This document shows positions 1 to 10,017 of a stretch of DNA of 64,000 nucleotides, in pieces. Positions within the stretch are counted from its first letter, which is position 1; every line of letters starts with the position of its first letter. The DNA is from Streptomyces sp. DH41. Its GTDB lineage: Bacteria; Actinomycetota; Actinomycetes; Streptomycetales; Streptomycetaceae. Made by a program: the position numbers and the translations under genes. The notes below the pieces were generated by a model. It was not told where the DNA came from, ran no database searches, and saw only the letters and a list, made by a program, of their open reading frames with translations. The stretch lies in assembly GCF_029813785.1 (NCBI RefSeq), contig NZ_JARVKY010000006.1, forward strand, positions 248,001-312,000, given 5' to 3'.

Positions 1-96
1 CGAGAGGGAGCCGACGAGACGGCGGGCGAGCCCGCGTGCCTCGTCCCCGTCCCTCCGTACCGCGACGGTCAGCTCGCGGCCCAGGGCCGCCGGTGA
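1..96 (+). CDS. Possible 3' end of an unidentified gene cut by the left edge
   Basis: From base 1 the first frame stays open to a TGA at 94-96, giving about 31 codons with a strong G/C preference at third positions, as in the genes of this window. That is the only support. No domain or motif can be recognised in so short a tail, and a chance open frame is common in DNA this GC-rich. From 97 to 339 I see no gene. That stretch is GC-rich spacer lying beyond the 3' end of the leftward monooxygenase gene. Confidence 0.25.
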   Translation, partial: REGADETAGEPACLVPVPPYRDGQLAAQGRR

Positions 97-339
97 CGGA
101 GGACCGCAGCGGCGTCCGTCCACCGCGGGTTGAGCCCAGGGTTCAAGTGTCACGGGCACTGCCCTCACCTTCGCTCGAATGTCGGTTTCCGAAGTGCCGC
201 CGGGACGGGCCGTGCGGCCCACCGCCCGGCCGGGGCGGGCCCGGTGCCGCGCCCCGGCGCCCGTGTCGGGCGCCGTCCCTCGGCTGTTGTCGTGGATCGC
301 CGCCCACGGCCGGCCCGTGTCCCCGCGGGTGCCGCCGCC

Positions 340-1692
340 TCAGGCGGCCGGCGGCGCCGCCTCCACCGGACGGTCGCGTTCCAGTTCCCGCTCGGTGCGC
401 CGCAGCATGATCGAGTCGGCGATCTCACCGCTGCGCACCGCGATGTTCGACAGCAGGGACGACGACAGTCCGTGGCTGTGCTCGGTGCCGCCCTGGAGAT
501 AGACCCCGCAGGTCAGGTCCGAGGCCGGGACGAGGCGGTAGTCGCGCTCCAGCCGGTGCCGGCCCGCCGCGTCGCGCTGGAAGTGCCGGTCGAAGTCACC
601 GAGCAGACGGGCCGGGTCCATGCCGTCGTAGCCGGTGGCGAAGACCAGCGCGTCGACGGAGAGTTCCTCCGTCCGGTCGTCGAGCAGTGAGCGCAGGACG
701 ACCTGCGTCGCGCTCCCGGCGCGCCGGACCTCGGCGACCCGGGTGAGGTTGCTGAAGTGCAGCCGCTTGACGCCGCTCACCTCTTCGGCGTACGCGCGCT
801 GGTACAGGTCCCGGATGACGTCGGCGTCGACCACCGAGTAGTTGGTGTTGCGGTGGTAGCGCCAGAAGGCGTCCCGTCCCCGGTCGGTGCCGAAGTAGTA
901 GTCGTCGACCGCGGTGGGGTCGAAGACCTGGTTGGCGAAGGGGGTGTCGTCGGCGACGGAGTAGCCGTACGACGGGACGATCGCGCGGACCTGGGCGTGC
1001 GGCAGCGAGTCGTGGAGGAACCGGGTGATCTCGGCCGCGCTCTGGCCGGCGCCCACCACCGCCACACTCTTGAGGTCGTCCGGGGACTGCGCGTTGAACC
1101 TGCCCAGGAACTGGGAGCTGTGCCACACCCGTTCGTCGGCCGTCACGCCCTCCGGCAGGCGCGGCACCAGGCCCGTGGAGATGGCCACGTTGCGCGCGGT
1201 GACCACGCTGGTGGTGCCGTCGGCGCCGCGCACCTCGACCTCCAGGAGGTCGGGCGAGAGATCCCCCGACCCGGCGGCGGGCCGGATCGAGGTGACCTCG
1301 GCGCCGTAGGTGACCCGGTCGGCGAGGCCGGCGGCGGCCCACTCCAGGTACTGGTGGAACTCCTTCCGGGTCGGGAAGAAGTCCTGGTTGTTCACGAACT
1401 GCACCAGCCGGTTGGAGGCGTGCAGATACGAGATGAAGGTGAACCGGGACATCGGATTCCTGAAGGTCGCCAGGTCCTTCATGAACGAGATCTGCATGGT
1501 CGTCGACGGCAGCACCATGTTCCGGTGCCAGCCGAACGACGGCTGCCGCTCGAAGAAGTGGGCCTTGACCGGATGCTGCGGAGCGCTCGCTCCGTGCTCG
1601 TCCAAGGCGATCGCGAGCGACAGGTTGGACGGGCCGAACCCGATACCGACCACGTCGTAGATCTCCTGGTTGCGCCTGCCAGTTATGCCCAT
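340..1692 (-). CDS. L-ornithine N5-monooxygenase (KtzI/SidA/PvdA family)
   Basis: This flavin- and NADPH-dependent hydroxylase is predicted to convert L-ornithine to N5-hydroxyornithine in the cytoplasm. The protein is about 450 residues, normal for the family. An FAD-binding GIGFGPSNL motif lies near the N-terminus, an NADPH-binding GAGQSAAE motif in the middle, and the family ATGY motif towards the end. I chose the ATG at 1692 because GGGAGAA sits 6 nt upstream and the FAD motif follows at once; the frame is open further upstream but unlike coding sequence. It is divergent from a KtzT-type gene across a 298-bp promoter region. In kutzneride biosynthesis this enzyme pair makes piperazic acid, so I infer a precursor role here. 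A hydroxamate siderophore role is the alternative, but no siderophore genes are visible. Family is certain; ornithine over lysine rests on context. Confidence 0.93.
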   Translation of the reverse strand: MGITGRRNQEIYDVVGIGFGPSNLSLAIALDEHGASAPQHPVKAHFFERQPSFGWHRNMVLPSTTMQISFMKDLATFRNPMSRFTFISYLHASNRLVQFVNNQDFFPTRKEFHQYLEWAAAGLADRVTYGAEVTSIRPAAGSGDLSPDLLEVEVRGADGTTSVVTARNVAISTGLVPRLPEGVTADERVWHSSQFLGRFNAQSPDDLKSVAVVGAGQSAAEITRFLHDSLPHAQVRAIVPSYGYSVADDTPFANQVFDPTAVDDYYFGTDRGRDAFWRYHRNTNYSVVDADVIRDLYQRAYAEEVSGVKRLHFSNLTRVAEVRRAGSATQVVLRSLLDDRTEELSVDALVFATGYDGMDPARLLGDFDRHFQRDAAGRHRLERDYRLVPASDLTCGVYLQGGTEHSHGLSSSLLSNIAVRSGEIADSIMLRRTERELERDRPVEAAPPAA

Positions 1693-1990
1693 CGAAATTC
1701 TCCCGTTCGCGTCTGGAAAACTCGGCCGGTAGCCCGAGAGACCGTCTGCAGTCTTGCCTCGGGGAACGCTCGAAGGCAACTCGAATGGCACATGAGGGCC
1801 GCTGGAGAGCGACTTGAGTATCTCTGGACCCTGAAAGCGTTGTCCTGTCGACGGGACGGAGTTACGTTCGGCGCCAATTCCCGAATCTCCGCATGGCACT
1901 GCCGATGACGTGGATGTCCGGAGCAATGCGATCCGGCATGCCCGAAACCGGAGTCATGCGTCGAGTCAACTGCCGAAGAGGTGAAACCGC
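1693..1990. promoter_or_regulatory. Bidirectional promoter region of the piperazate gene pair
   Basis: This 298-bp spacer separates two divergent genes and carries no credible ORF. It holds one copy of the cluster palindrome (1841-1858, listed separately) near its middle. On the minus strand a GATACT hexamer lies some 20 bp from that palindrome and could serve as a -10 element for the monooxygenase gene. That assignment is tentative. Confidence 0.6.
1841..1858. promoter_or_regulatory. Operator-like palindrome, copy 1 (GTCC-N8-GGAC family)
   Basis: The sequence TGTCCTGTCGACGGGACG is an imperfect palindrome centred on GTCGAC with GTCC and GGAC outer half-sites. It lies between the divergent monooxygenase and PaiB/KtzT-like genes. 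It differs from the two copies upstream of mbtH at three of 18 positions. The location and the match to five other intergenic copies suggest a regulator site. Confidence 0.65.
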
Positions 1991-2635
1991 ATGTTCGTGC
2001 CCAGCTTTTACCGCGAACCGAGCGATTCGTGGATGGTGGACCTGATCCGTGGTAATCCGCTGGCCCTCGCGGTGGCCAACGGACATCCCGACGAAGGGCC
2101 GTTCGCCACGCATCTGCCGGTCATCTTCGACCCCGACACCCCACTCGACCCCGGTGGGGAGCTGCCGGGCGCCACGCTGCTCGGGCACATGAACCGGGCC
2201 AATCCGCACTGGACCTCGCTGGAGACGGGCGGCGTCCTGCTCCTGACGTTCACCGGTCCGCACTCGTACGTGTCGCCCACGGTGTACGGGGTGACGCCGG
2301 CCGCACCGACGTGGAACTTCACCGCGGTGCACGTCCGGGGTGTGGTGGAGAAGATCGACTCGATGGAGGAGACGCTCGGCGTGGTGCGGTCCACCGTGCG
2401 CGCCTTCGAGGGGGAGTTCGGCGACGGCTGGGACATGACCGAGTCGCTCGACTACTTCCGCAAGATCGCGCCCGGCGTGGGGGCCTTCCGGCTCACGGTG
2501 ACCGGGGCCGAGGGCATGTTCAAGCTCAGCCAGGAGCAGCCGGGTGAGGTGCGCGAGCGGGTGAGGGACTCGTTCGGGCAGAGCGGGTGCCTGCACAAGC
2601 GCGGGACCGCCACTTTGATGAGCCGGCTGCCGTGA
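1991..2635 (+). CDS. PaiB/KtzT-family protein, probable heme-dependent piperazate synthase
   Basis: The 214-residue protein has the PaiB-type split-barrel fold signature: an ATHLP motif near residue 40 and a GHMNRANPHW motif around residue 72, both conserved in the family. PaiB relatives were first described as FMN-binding regulators, but KtzT and its homologues bind heme and form the N-N bond of piperazic acid from N5-hydroxyornithine. The divergent ornithine N5-hydroxylase next door makes that function much more likely here. The ATG at 1991 has GAGGTG about 6 nt upstream. The gene converges on an LmbU-family regulator 27 bp downstream. I cannot tell from sequence alone that heme is bound; the assignment rests on family plus context. 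Confidence 0.88.
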   Translation: MFVPSFYREPSDSWMVDLIRGNPLALAVANGHPDEGPFATHLPVIFDPDTPLDPGGELPGATLLGHMNRANPHWTSLETGGVLLLTFTGPHSYVSPTVYGVTPAAPTWNFTAVHVRGVVEKIDSMEETLGVVRSTVRAFEGEFGDGWDMTESLDYFRKIAPGVGAFRLTVTGAEGMFKLSQEQPGEVRERVRDSFGQSGCLHKRGTATLMSRLP

Positions 2636-2662
2636 CCGGCCCGAGGCACCGGTGCCGGGCGG

Positions 2663-3466
2663 TCAGGCGCGGACGGCCACCGGCCGGGCGCGCCCGGCGC
2701 GGTCCTCGGGCGGCGCGTCGTCCCCGGGGACGTCCGCGGCCGGCGCGGCCAGGCTGCCGACGTCCTCGGGGCCGGAGATCTCCGTGCCCTCCTCCGGCCC
2801 GCCGAGCTCCTCCAGCGCGGTCGCGGCCGCGCTGTCCAGTGTGGCCGTGACCCACTGCTCGAAGTCGACGCCCAGTTGCTCCGCGGCCTTGTGCCACCAC
2901 TGGAGGCGGCCGCCGGGCACCTCCAGACGCCGGCTCGGTTCGGTGGGGGCGGGTGGCTGCCGTTCGTCGCGACGCGCGGCGCGGATGGCGCCGCGCAACT
3001 GCTTGGTGGTCCACTGCCGCCGCTCGGCCCGGTCGAGCCAGAGCTCCTGCTCCTCGGTCGGCATGGAGGCCAGTTCGGCGTGGTGCTGGAAGCTCAGGGC
3101 GGGCCGGCGCCGGGCGAGGCCGAAACGCCGCGAGACCCACGCGTAGTTGCGCAGGGTCTGGTAGGAGAGGCCGACGGCGCGTATCCCGCGCTGGTACCGG
3201 TCGGTGTAGTGGTCCTTGCCGTACACGAGCCAGTCGCCGAGCCACCAGGAGGACGAGTCGAGGACGTCGGCGAGCTGGCGCCCGGCCCGCTCCCACTCGT
3301 CGTAGGCCATCCCGGTCGGCATCTGCAGGCCCACCTTGGTCGTCAGCACCTGGCCCCGGCGCGGCGTGGCCACCCCCGAGGCATGCGGCTGGCGGGGCGG
3401 GGTCTGCGGGAGAGCGGTTGCCGGGCCGCCATGCGACCCCGCGGACTGTCCGGCCTGACGCGCCAT
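2663..3466 (-). CDS. LmbU-family cluster-situated transcriptional regulator (first copy)
   Basis: This protein of about 267 residues carries the central block typical of LmbU-like regulators: a WW-G/A-DWL-YG segment, then a Y-TLRNYAWV-RRF segment, then an LSF-HHAE segment. The second copy (10018-10752) shares all of these. LmbU regulates the lincomycin cluster and binds DNA, so I infer control of this pathway. The N-terminal 45 residues and the acidic Pro/Ala-rich C-terminus look disordered. Start choice: ATG codons at 3469 and 3466 follow GGAGG, and 3466 has the better spacing; the frame stays open upstream but reads through an inverted-repeat region. A GCTGTAC-G-GTACAGC palindrome lies about 85 bp upstream. 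It lies downstream of argB in the same direction but separated by strong hairpins, so it probably has its own promoter. Confidence 0.82.
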   Translation of the reverse strand: MARQAGQSAGSHGGPATALPQTPPRQPHASGVATPRRGQVLTTKVGLQMPTGMAYDEWERAGRQLADVLDSSSWWLGDWLVYGKDHYTDRYQRGIRAVGLSYQTLRNYAWVSRRFGLARRRPALSFQHHAELASMPTEEQELWLDRAERRQWTTKQLRGAIRAARRDERQPPAPTEPSRRLEVPGGRLQWWHKAAEQLGVDFEQWVTATLDSAAATALEELGGPEEGTEISGPEDVGSLAAPAADVPGDDAPPEDRAGRARPVAVRA

Positions 3467-3550
3467 CATGCCTCCATGGGGAAGGGTGCACACAACTGGC
3501 GAGAAATCTCGCAGAGCTGGCTGGATCGGCGTCGGAGTGGCGCTCGAACG

Positions 3551-3565
3551 GCTGTACGGTACAGC
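3551..3565. promoter_or_regulatory. Perfect 7-1-7 palindrome upstream of the first LmbU-family gene
   Basis: GCTGTAC-G-GTACAGC is a perfect inverted repeat with one central base, placed about 85 bp before the start of the leftward LmbU-family gene. Such short dyads often bind dimeric repressors. It is unrelated to the GTCC-N8-GGAC sites. Confidence 0.45.
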
Positions 3566-3580
3566 TATCCGTGGGACGGC

Positions 3581-3624
3581 ACCGGCCGCCGGGAGGCACC
3601 GTCGGTGACCTCCCGGCGGCCGGT
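3581..3624 (-). terminator. Strong hairpin downstream of argB
   Basis: A perfect 16-bp stem (arms 3581-3596 and 3609-3624, beginning ACCGGCCG) encloses a 12-nt loop that itself can pair CACC with GGTG. A second hairpin with arms CCGGCCCC (3639-3646) and GGGGCCGG (3649-3656) lies closer to the argB stop. There is no T-run, as is usual for actinomycete terminators. Together they likely end the argCJB transcript before the regulator gene. Confidence 0.6.
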
Positions 3625-3692
3625 CACGGCGCTCAAGCCCGGCCCCTCGGGGCCGGTCATGTCGTCCCTGCCGCGGCGGCCCTCGCCGCCGC

Positions 3693-4666
3693 TCACGCCG
3701 TCGCCCCCTCACGACCGGACGCGTCGTCCGGCACGACCACCGTGCCGGCGCCCTGGTCGGTGAAGATCGGCAGCAGGATGGCGTGCTCGACCCGGCCGTC
3801 GACGACGCGGGCCGTGCGCACCCCGTTGTTCACGGCGTGCAGGCAGCCCTCCATCTTGGGCACCATCCCGGAGGCCAGCGAGGGCAGCAGCGCGGCCAGT
3901 TCGCGGGCGGTCAGGCGCGGGATCACCTCGTCGCTGTGCGGCCAGTTCGCGTACAGACCCTCGACGTCGGTCAGGATCAGCAGCGTCCGGGCGCCGAGCG
4001 CGGCGGCGAGGGCCGCCGCGGCGGTGTCGGCGTTGACGTTGAACACCCCGCCCCCGGCGGCGTCCTTGTCGTCCTCGGACCGGGCGATGGAGGAGATCAC
4101 GGGAATGCGCCCGTCGTCGATGAGGGCCCGCACGGCCCCGGTGTCGACGCGGACGACCTCGCCGACGCGGCCGATGTCGACGGGCCTAGCGCCGTCCCTC
4201 GCGTAGCGCTTGACGGCGGTCATCAGACGGGCGTCCTCACCCGTCATGCCCACCGCGTGCGGGCCGTGCTCGTTGAGCAGCCCGACCAGCTCGCGCTGCA
4301 CCTGCCCGGCCAGGACCATCCGCACGACGTCCATCGTCTCGTCGGTGGTCACCCGCAGCCCGCCCTCGAACCGGGACTCCAGGCCCAGGCGCCGCAGCTG
4401 CGCGCTGATCTGCGGGCCGCCGCCGTGCACCACGACCGGGTTGAGACCCGCGTGCCGCAGGAAGAGGACGTCCTTGGCGAAGGCCGCCTTCAGACCGTCG
4501 TCGACCATGGCGTTGCCGCCGAACTTGATGACGACGGTCTCGCCCCGGTGGCGCGCCATCCAGGGCAGGGCCTCGACGAGGGCATGGGCCTTGGGCAGGG
4601 CCGCGGACCCGCCGAAGCGGTCGGGGCCGGACGGCCGGGGACCGGGCCGGGGGGAGGGAGTCGCGC

Positions 4667-4670
<4 letters not shown>
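3693..4670 (-). CDS. argB: Acetylglutamate kinase
   Basis: This kinase phosphorylates N-acetyl-L-glutamate with ATP, the second step of ornithine/arginine synthesis. The 325-residue protein shows the amino-acid-kinase signatures: [10 protein letters not shown] near residue 46, [10 protein letters not shown] about 35 residues later, and a nucleotide-binding stretch with [10 protein letters not shown] towards the C-terminus. Its ATG overlaps the argJ stop (ATGA at 4667-4670), so the two are translationally coupled. The set stops here: argD, argR, argG and argH, usual neighbours in streptomycetes, are absent. Placement beside the piperazate genes suggests a second, pathway-dedicated copy that raises ornithine. 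Whether it escapes arginine feedback cannot be read from sequence by eye. Confidence 0.95.
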
Positions 4671-6897
<2,227 letters not shown>

Positions 6898-6926
6898 TCA
6901 CACGTCGTGGGGGCGGCTTCCCGGCG

Positions 6927-8102
6927 TCAGCCGGACGTCGTGCCGCAGAACTCGGCGTTCAGGGTGGGCAGAAGCTGGGAGACCTCCCAGTCGCCGTTGT
7001 AGTTGAACGCGAACTGGTGGCGGCCGTCCTCGGTGGTGGCGACGAACGTGAGCGACCCGACCGTGCCGCCGTCGTGGTACCAGATGGTCTCGCCGCAGCC
7101 CAGGTCGAGCCGCTCGATGCCGAGCCCGTAGGACGAGATCGGCAGATCGGGATTGACGACGGTGGTCTTCAGCTCCTCGAGCCGGCGCGGCGGCAGCAGC
7201 TTGCCACGCATCAGGGCCCGGTAGAAGCGGTTGAGGTCGCCCGTACTGGAGATGATGTCGCCGTCGCCCCAGACCTGGGAGCCGTGGAACGCGGTGACGT
7301 CGTCGATCCGGTCCGGCCGGGTGTCGAAGAAGAGCTTGGAGTAACCGCGGCCGCTCGGCCGGGGCGGCACGGTGTTCGGACCCGGGTGGGACGTCGCCTT
7401 CAGCCTCAGCGGCTCGACGATACGGGTGCGCACCTCCTCCTCGTACGAGGTGCCGGCCTTCTCGACGATCAGCGCGGCCAGGAGGTCGTTGGTGTGGGAG
7501 AAGGCGTGCCGGGCGCCGGGCCGGAACAGCGGCGGGTGGGAGAAGGCCACCTCCAGGCGCTGCCCGGGGGACAGGACGTCGTAGCGGTGCTTCAGGAAGC
7601 CGTCGCCCAGGACGTACTTCTGGTAGTAGGCCGGCTCGGCGAGGTAGTCGAACAGGCCGCTGGTGTGGTTGAGGAGCTGCCGCACGGTGATCGTGCGGCC
7701 GTCGTTGCCGTTGCCCGTGACCACGCCGGGCAGATGGTGCTCGACGGTGTCGTCGAGGGAGAGTCTTCGCTCCGCCGCCATCTGCAGCAGGACCGTCGCC
7801 ACGAAGGTGTTGGTGATGCTGCCGACGCGGAACCGGTCGCGAGCGCCGCGCGCCGCGCCCGTTCGCAGGTCGCCCACGCCCACCGCCGTCCGCCATACCC
7901 CGTCGGCGTCGCGCGCCTCGGCGGCGACACCGGGGACACCGGCGCCGACGGCCGCCTCGAGCGCGAGCCGGGTCGCCTCGTGGCCCGCCGCCCGGGGGGC
8001 CGTGTCCCGCGCCGCGCCGGCGGGCCCCGTCAGGGCCGTGGCCGTGAGCAGGACGGCCGCCAGGGCGACCAGGCCGGTCCTCGGTCTCATCCGTATCGTC
8101 AT
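6927..8102 (-). CDS. Secreted serine-hydrolase (beta-lactamase/DD-peptidase fold) with altered catalytic motifs
   Basis: The 391-residue protein has a Sec-type signal peptide (Arg-rich start, hydrophobic stretch around residues 10-25, then an Ala-rich cleavage region) and the overall pattern of class C beta-lactamase / D-alanyl-D-alanine carboxypeptidase-like hydrolases. The first motif, normally SxxK, reads S95-I-T-N98, so the general-base lysine is replaced by Asn. The YSN motif region reads F201-S-H. The third motif survives as HDG. It may therefore be a non-catalytic binding protein or use altered chemistry. GGGGAGCGGG precedes the ATG. It is separated from argC by 59 bp in the same direction. 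A link to the peptide product (release, resistance or immunity) is possible but unproven. Confidence 0.8.
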   Translation of the reverse strand: MTIRMRPRTGLVALAAVLLTATALTGPAGAARDTAPRAAGHEATRLALEAAVGAGVPGVAAEARDADGVWRTAVGVGDLRTGAARGARDRFRVGSITNTFVATVLLQMAAERRLSLDDTVEHHLPGVVTGNGNDGRTITVRQLLNHTSGLFDYLAEPAYYQKYVLGDGFLKHRYDVLSPGQRLEVAFSHPPLFRPGARHAFSHTNDLLAALIVEKAGTSYEEEVRTRIVEPLRLKATSHPGPNTVPPRPSGRGYSKLFFDTRPDRIDDVTAFHGSQVWGDGDIISSTGDLNRFYRALMRGKLLPPRRLEELKTTVVNPDLPISSYGLGIERLDLGCGETIWYHDGGTVGSLTFVATTEDGRHQFAFNYNGDWEVSQLLPTLNAEFCGTTSG

Positions 8103-8342
8103 TTTCCCGCTCCCCGTTGGTGTGCGTGCCGCGCGGTCGGTCGACGCCGTCTCGTGCGCTCCGTTCGCGGCACCGTAGGCCGCCCGTGTCGGGGGAGGCT
8201 GGACGTCCGCTCGGGCACACGGAGGGACGACGGGCGCCGCTTCGCGGCAGGTGGTCGTGGCCTTGCCGGCTCCGCGTGACGCGGCGGTGCGGACGGGCGC
8301 GTACCTCTCGTGGGGCGGCCCGTCGCGGCACCGGCCGGCGGG

Positions 8343-9089
8343 TCAGGACAGCCGTACCGCGTCCGCCGCGGCGAGGGCCGCGGACGCGTCCCGTTCGATC
8401 CGCCGCAGCAGCGGCCCGGGATCGTCCTGGAAGTGGAAGTGACCGCCGTCGAACGTCCGCAGGCCCAGGAAGCGCTCGGTGTGCTCCGCCCAGCCGGTCA
8501 TCCGCGACGGCAGGGCACAGCGGTCCTCGCGACCCGCGAAGGCCGACAGCGCCACGGGCAGCGGAGCGGCGCCGGGCACCGGCCGCCAGGTGTCCACCAG
8601 ACGCAGGTCGTCGCGGATGACCGGATCGAACAGGGCCCACAGCTCGGGGTCGGCGAAGATCGCGTCGGGTGTGCCGCCGAGCAGTCCCAGGCGTGTGCGC
8701 AACTCGGCGTCGGACGGCTCGCGGTACGTCTCGACCGGCGGTGCCGGGTCCGGCGCGGTACGCGCGGACACACCGAGCCACACCGGCGGCGGCAGGCCCC
8801 GGTCGACGATCCGCCGGGTCATCTCGTACGCCACCAGAGCACCCATGCTGTGCCCGAACAGGGCGTAGGGGCGGTCCAGGTCGGGCTCGATGCCGCGCAG
8901 CAGGTGGTCGGCGAGACGCCCGGCGTCCGGGATCCGCGGCTGGTCGAGCAGGAGGCCGTGACCCGGGGCGTCGAGCAGCCGTACGTCCCAGGTGTCCGGG
9001 AGCGCGGCCGGCCAGGTGCGGTACAGCAGGTGCGAACCCCCCGCGTGGTGCATGACGAAGAGGCGCAGGGCGGGTCGGATGCTGTCCAT
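8343..9089 (-). CDS. Type II thioesterase (first copy)
   Basis: This alpha/beta-hydrolase of about 248 residues is of the kind that clears misprimed or stalled thiotemplate carriers. The nucleophile elbow is a canonical GHSMG near residue 80, and a C-terminal GGHFHF motif holds the catalytic His. ATG 9089 has GAGGGAG 5 nt upstream; longer starts are implausible because they run into the intergenic region. It is transcribed away from the mbtH/NRPS operon. It is one of three thioesterase-like proteins in the window and has the ordinary Ser nucleophile. Confidence 0.9.
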   Translation of the reverse strand: MDSIRPALRLFVMHHAGGSHLLYRTWPAALPDTWDVRLLDAPGHGLLLDQPRIPDAGRLADHLLRGIEPDLDRPYALFGHSMGALVAYEMTRRIVDRGLPPPVWLGVSARTAPDPAPPVETYREPSDAELRTRLGLLGGTPDAIFADPELWALFDPVIRDDLRLVDTWRPVPGAAPLPVALSAFAGREDRCALPSRMTGWAEHTERFLGLRTFDGGHFHFQDDPGPLLRRIERDASAALAAADAVRLS

Positions 9090-9400
9090 CGCTCTCCCTC
9101 GGGTGGGGCCACGCGTCCTCGCGCCATGGGGCGGGGCGTGGCCGGTGGGCACGTGCCCAGGGCGGCTCCTGCCGCGCGTGGGCTGTTCTCGAACGTCCTC
9201 TGGCGGCGCGGCACCTGGGCGGTGGTCGCCCCGTCCAACGGTTGTCGAGCGGACGCCGAACGCGCCGTGCGACGGTGGGCGGGCCGGCGACCGGCAGGAC
9301 GGGACGCCGCACCCCTGCGACGGCGCCGCGCCTTTGCCCGCCGGGCCGAAGGCCTCACGCCACCGATCGGACCGCAGCGGACGGCGCGCGGGCCCCTCGG

Positions 9401-9419
9401 CCGCGGGCCGGGCCCGCGG
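9401..9419. repeat. Perfect 9-1-9 inverted repeat in the NRPS promoter spacer
   Basis: CCGCGGGCC-G-GGCCCGCGG is a perfect inverted repeat with one central base. In DNA this GC-rich it may be chance, a hairpin blocking read-through, or a binding site. Confidence 0.35.
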
Positions 9420-9592
9420 GTGCGGGCAACGGGCGGCATGCTGGCACAGGCGCCGGGCGAAGTACAGGCGATCCGGGCGGGCGCGGGCCCGGTCGGGGCG
9501 GGCGGTCCGCCGGCGGGCCCGCCGCCCTTGAAGCGCCGCCGGCCGAGTCCCTACGGTGACGGGGCAACGCCGGGGACGCCCCCGATGCCAGA

Positions 9593-9610
9593 TGTCCCGT
9601 CGACCGGACA
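9593..9610. promoter_or_regulatory. Operator-like palindrome, copy 2
   Basis: TGTCCCGTCGACCGGACA, centred on GTCGAC with GTCC/GGAC arms, lies about 140 bp upstream of mbtH. It is identical over 18 bp to copy 3, which starts 24 bp later. Confidence 0.75.
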
Positions 9611-9616
9611 GCCGAG

Positions 9617-9634
9617 TGTCCCGTCGACCGGACA
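9617..9634. promoter_or_regulatory. Operator-like palindrome, copy 3
   Basis: An exact 18-bp duplicate of copy 2, offset by 24 bp, about 118 bp upstream of mbtH. A direct repeat of a palindrome suggests two dimers binding side by side before the NRPS operon. Confidence 0.75.
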
Positions 9635-9751
9635 CGCCGACCGGCGACCCCGGCCAGATCCGAACGACGCCCCCTGGCCCGGTGCCGTCCCGCACCGGCC
9701 CGGCGACATCCCACCCCCAGTCACACGATGACGGTTAAGGACGGTGCCCAG

Positions 9752-9967
9752 GTGAGCACGAACCCCTTCGACGACGAGAGCGGCCGCTTCCTCGTCGTGG
9801 TCAACGACGAGGAGCAGCACTCCCTGTGGCCGGCGTTCGCCGAGGTGCCCGCCGGCTGGCGGGTGGTCTTCGGCGAGGCGGCCAGGTCCGAGTGCCTGGA
9901 GTACGTCGAGCAGAACTGGACCGACCTGCGCCCCAGGAGCCTGCGGGAGGCCATGGCGGCGGACTGA
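9752..9967 (+). CDS. MbtH-like protein
   Basis: MbtH-like proteins bind adenylation domains and help them fold and work. This one is 71 residues and matches the family throughout: [10 protein letters not shown] at the start, [22 protein letters not shown], and the C-terminal [11 protein letters not shown] prefer the GTG at 9752, which gives the usual MSTNPF start and has AAGGA 10 nt upstream; an in-frame ATG at 9728 would add eight residues. It is the first gene of the rightward NRPS operon, consistent with serving the several A domains encoded downstream. Confidence 0.95.
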   Translation: MSTNPFDDESGRFLVVVNDEEQHSLWPAFAEVPAGWRVVFGEAARSECLEYVEQNWTDLRPRSLREAMAAD

Positions 9968-10017
9968 GCGCCGCGGCGCGGGCCCGGACGTTCCAGGCAA
10001 GCACTCTGAGTGGGGAG

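Larger units (their letters stand above)
9090..9751. other. Long divergent spacer upstream of the NRPS operon
   Basis: About 660 bp separate the leftward thioesterase from mbtH. Several open frames cross it, but none has a ribosome site, a recognisable domain or the codon pattern of the neighbours, so I call no gene. It contains a perfect 9-1-9 palindrome (9401-9419) and two operator-like palindromes (9593-9610, 9617-9634) about 120-160 bp before mbtH. It most likely holds the main promoter of the NRPS block. Confidence 0.6.

Noticed and set aside
340..1692. Hydroxamate siderophore cluster as the source of the ornithine hydroxylase
   Set aside because: No formyl- or acetyltransferase, siderophore synthetase or iron uptake gene is near, and no A domain shows a hydroxyornithine-type code.
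1991..2635. Calling the PaiB-like protein a transcriptional regulator
   Set aside because: The family name suggests it, but pairing with an ornithine N5-hydroxylase and Pip-type A domains fits the heme-dependent piperazate synthase branch better.
9508..9515. An extra CGCCGGCG octamer upstream of mbtH as a seventh operator
   Set aside because: It lacks the GTCC and GGAC arms at the right spacing, and this octamer alone is expected by chance many times in such GC-rich DNA.
9090..9751. Small ORFs in the spacer upstream of mbtH
   Set aside because: None has a ribosome site, recognisable domain or convincing codon pattern, and they overlap the palindromes.
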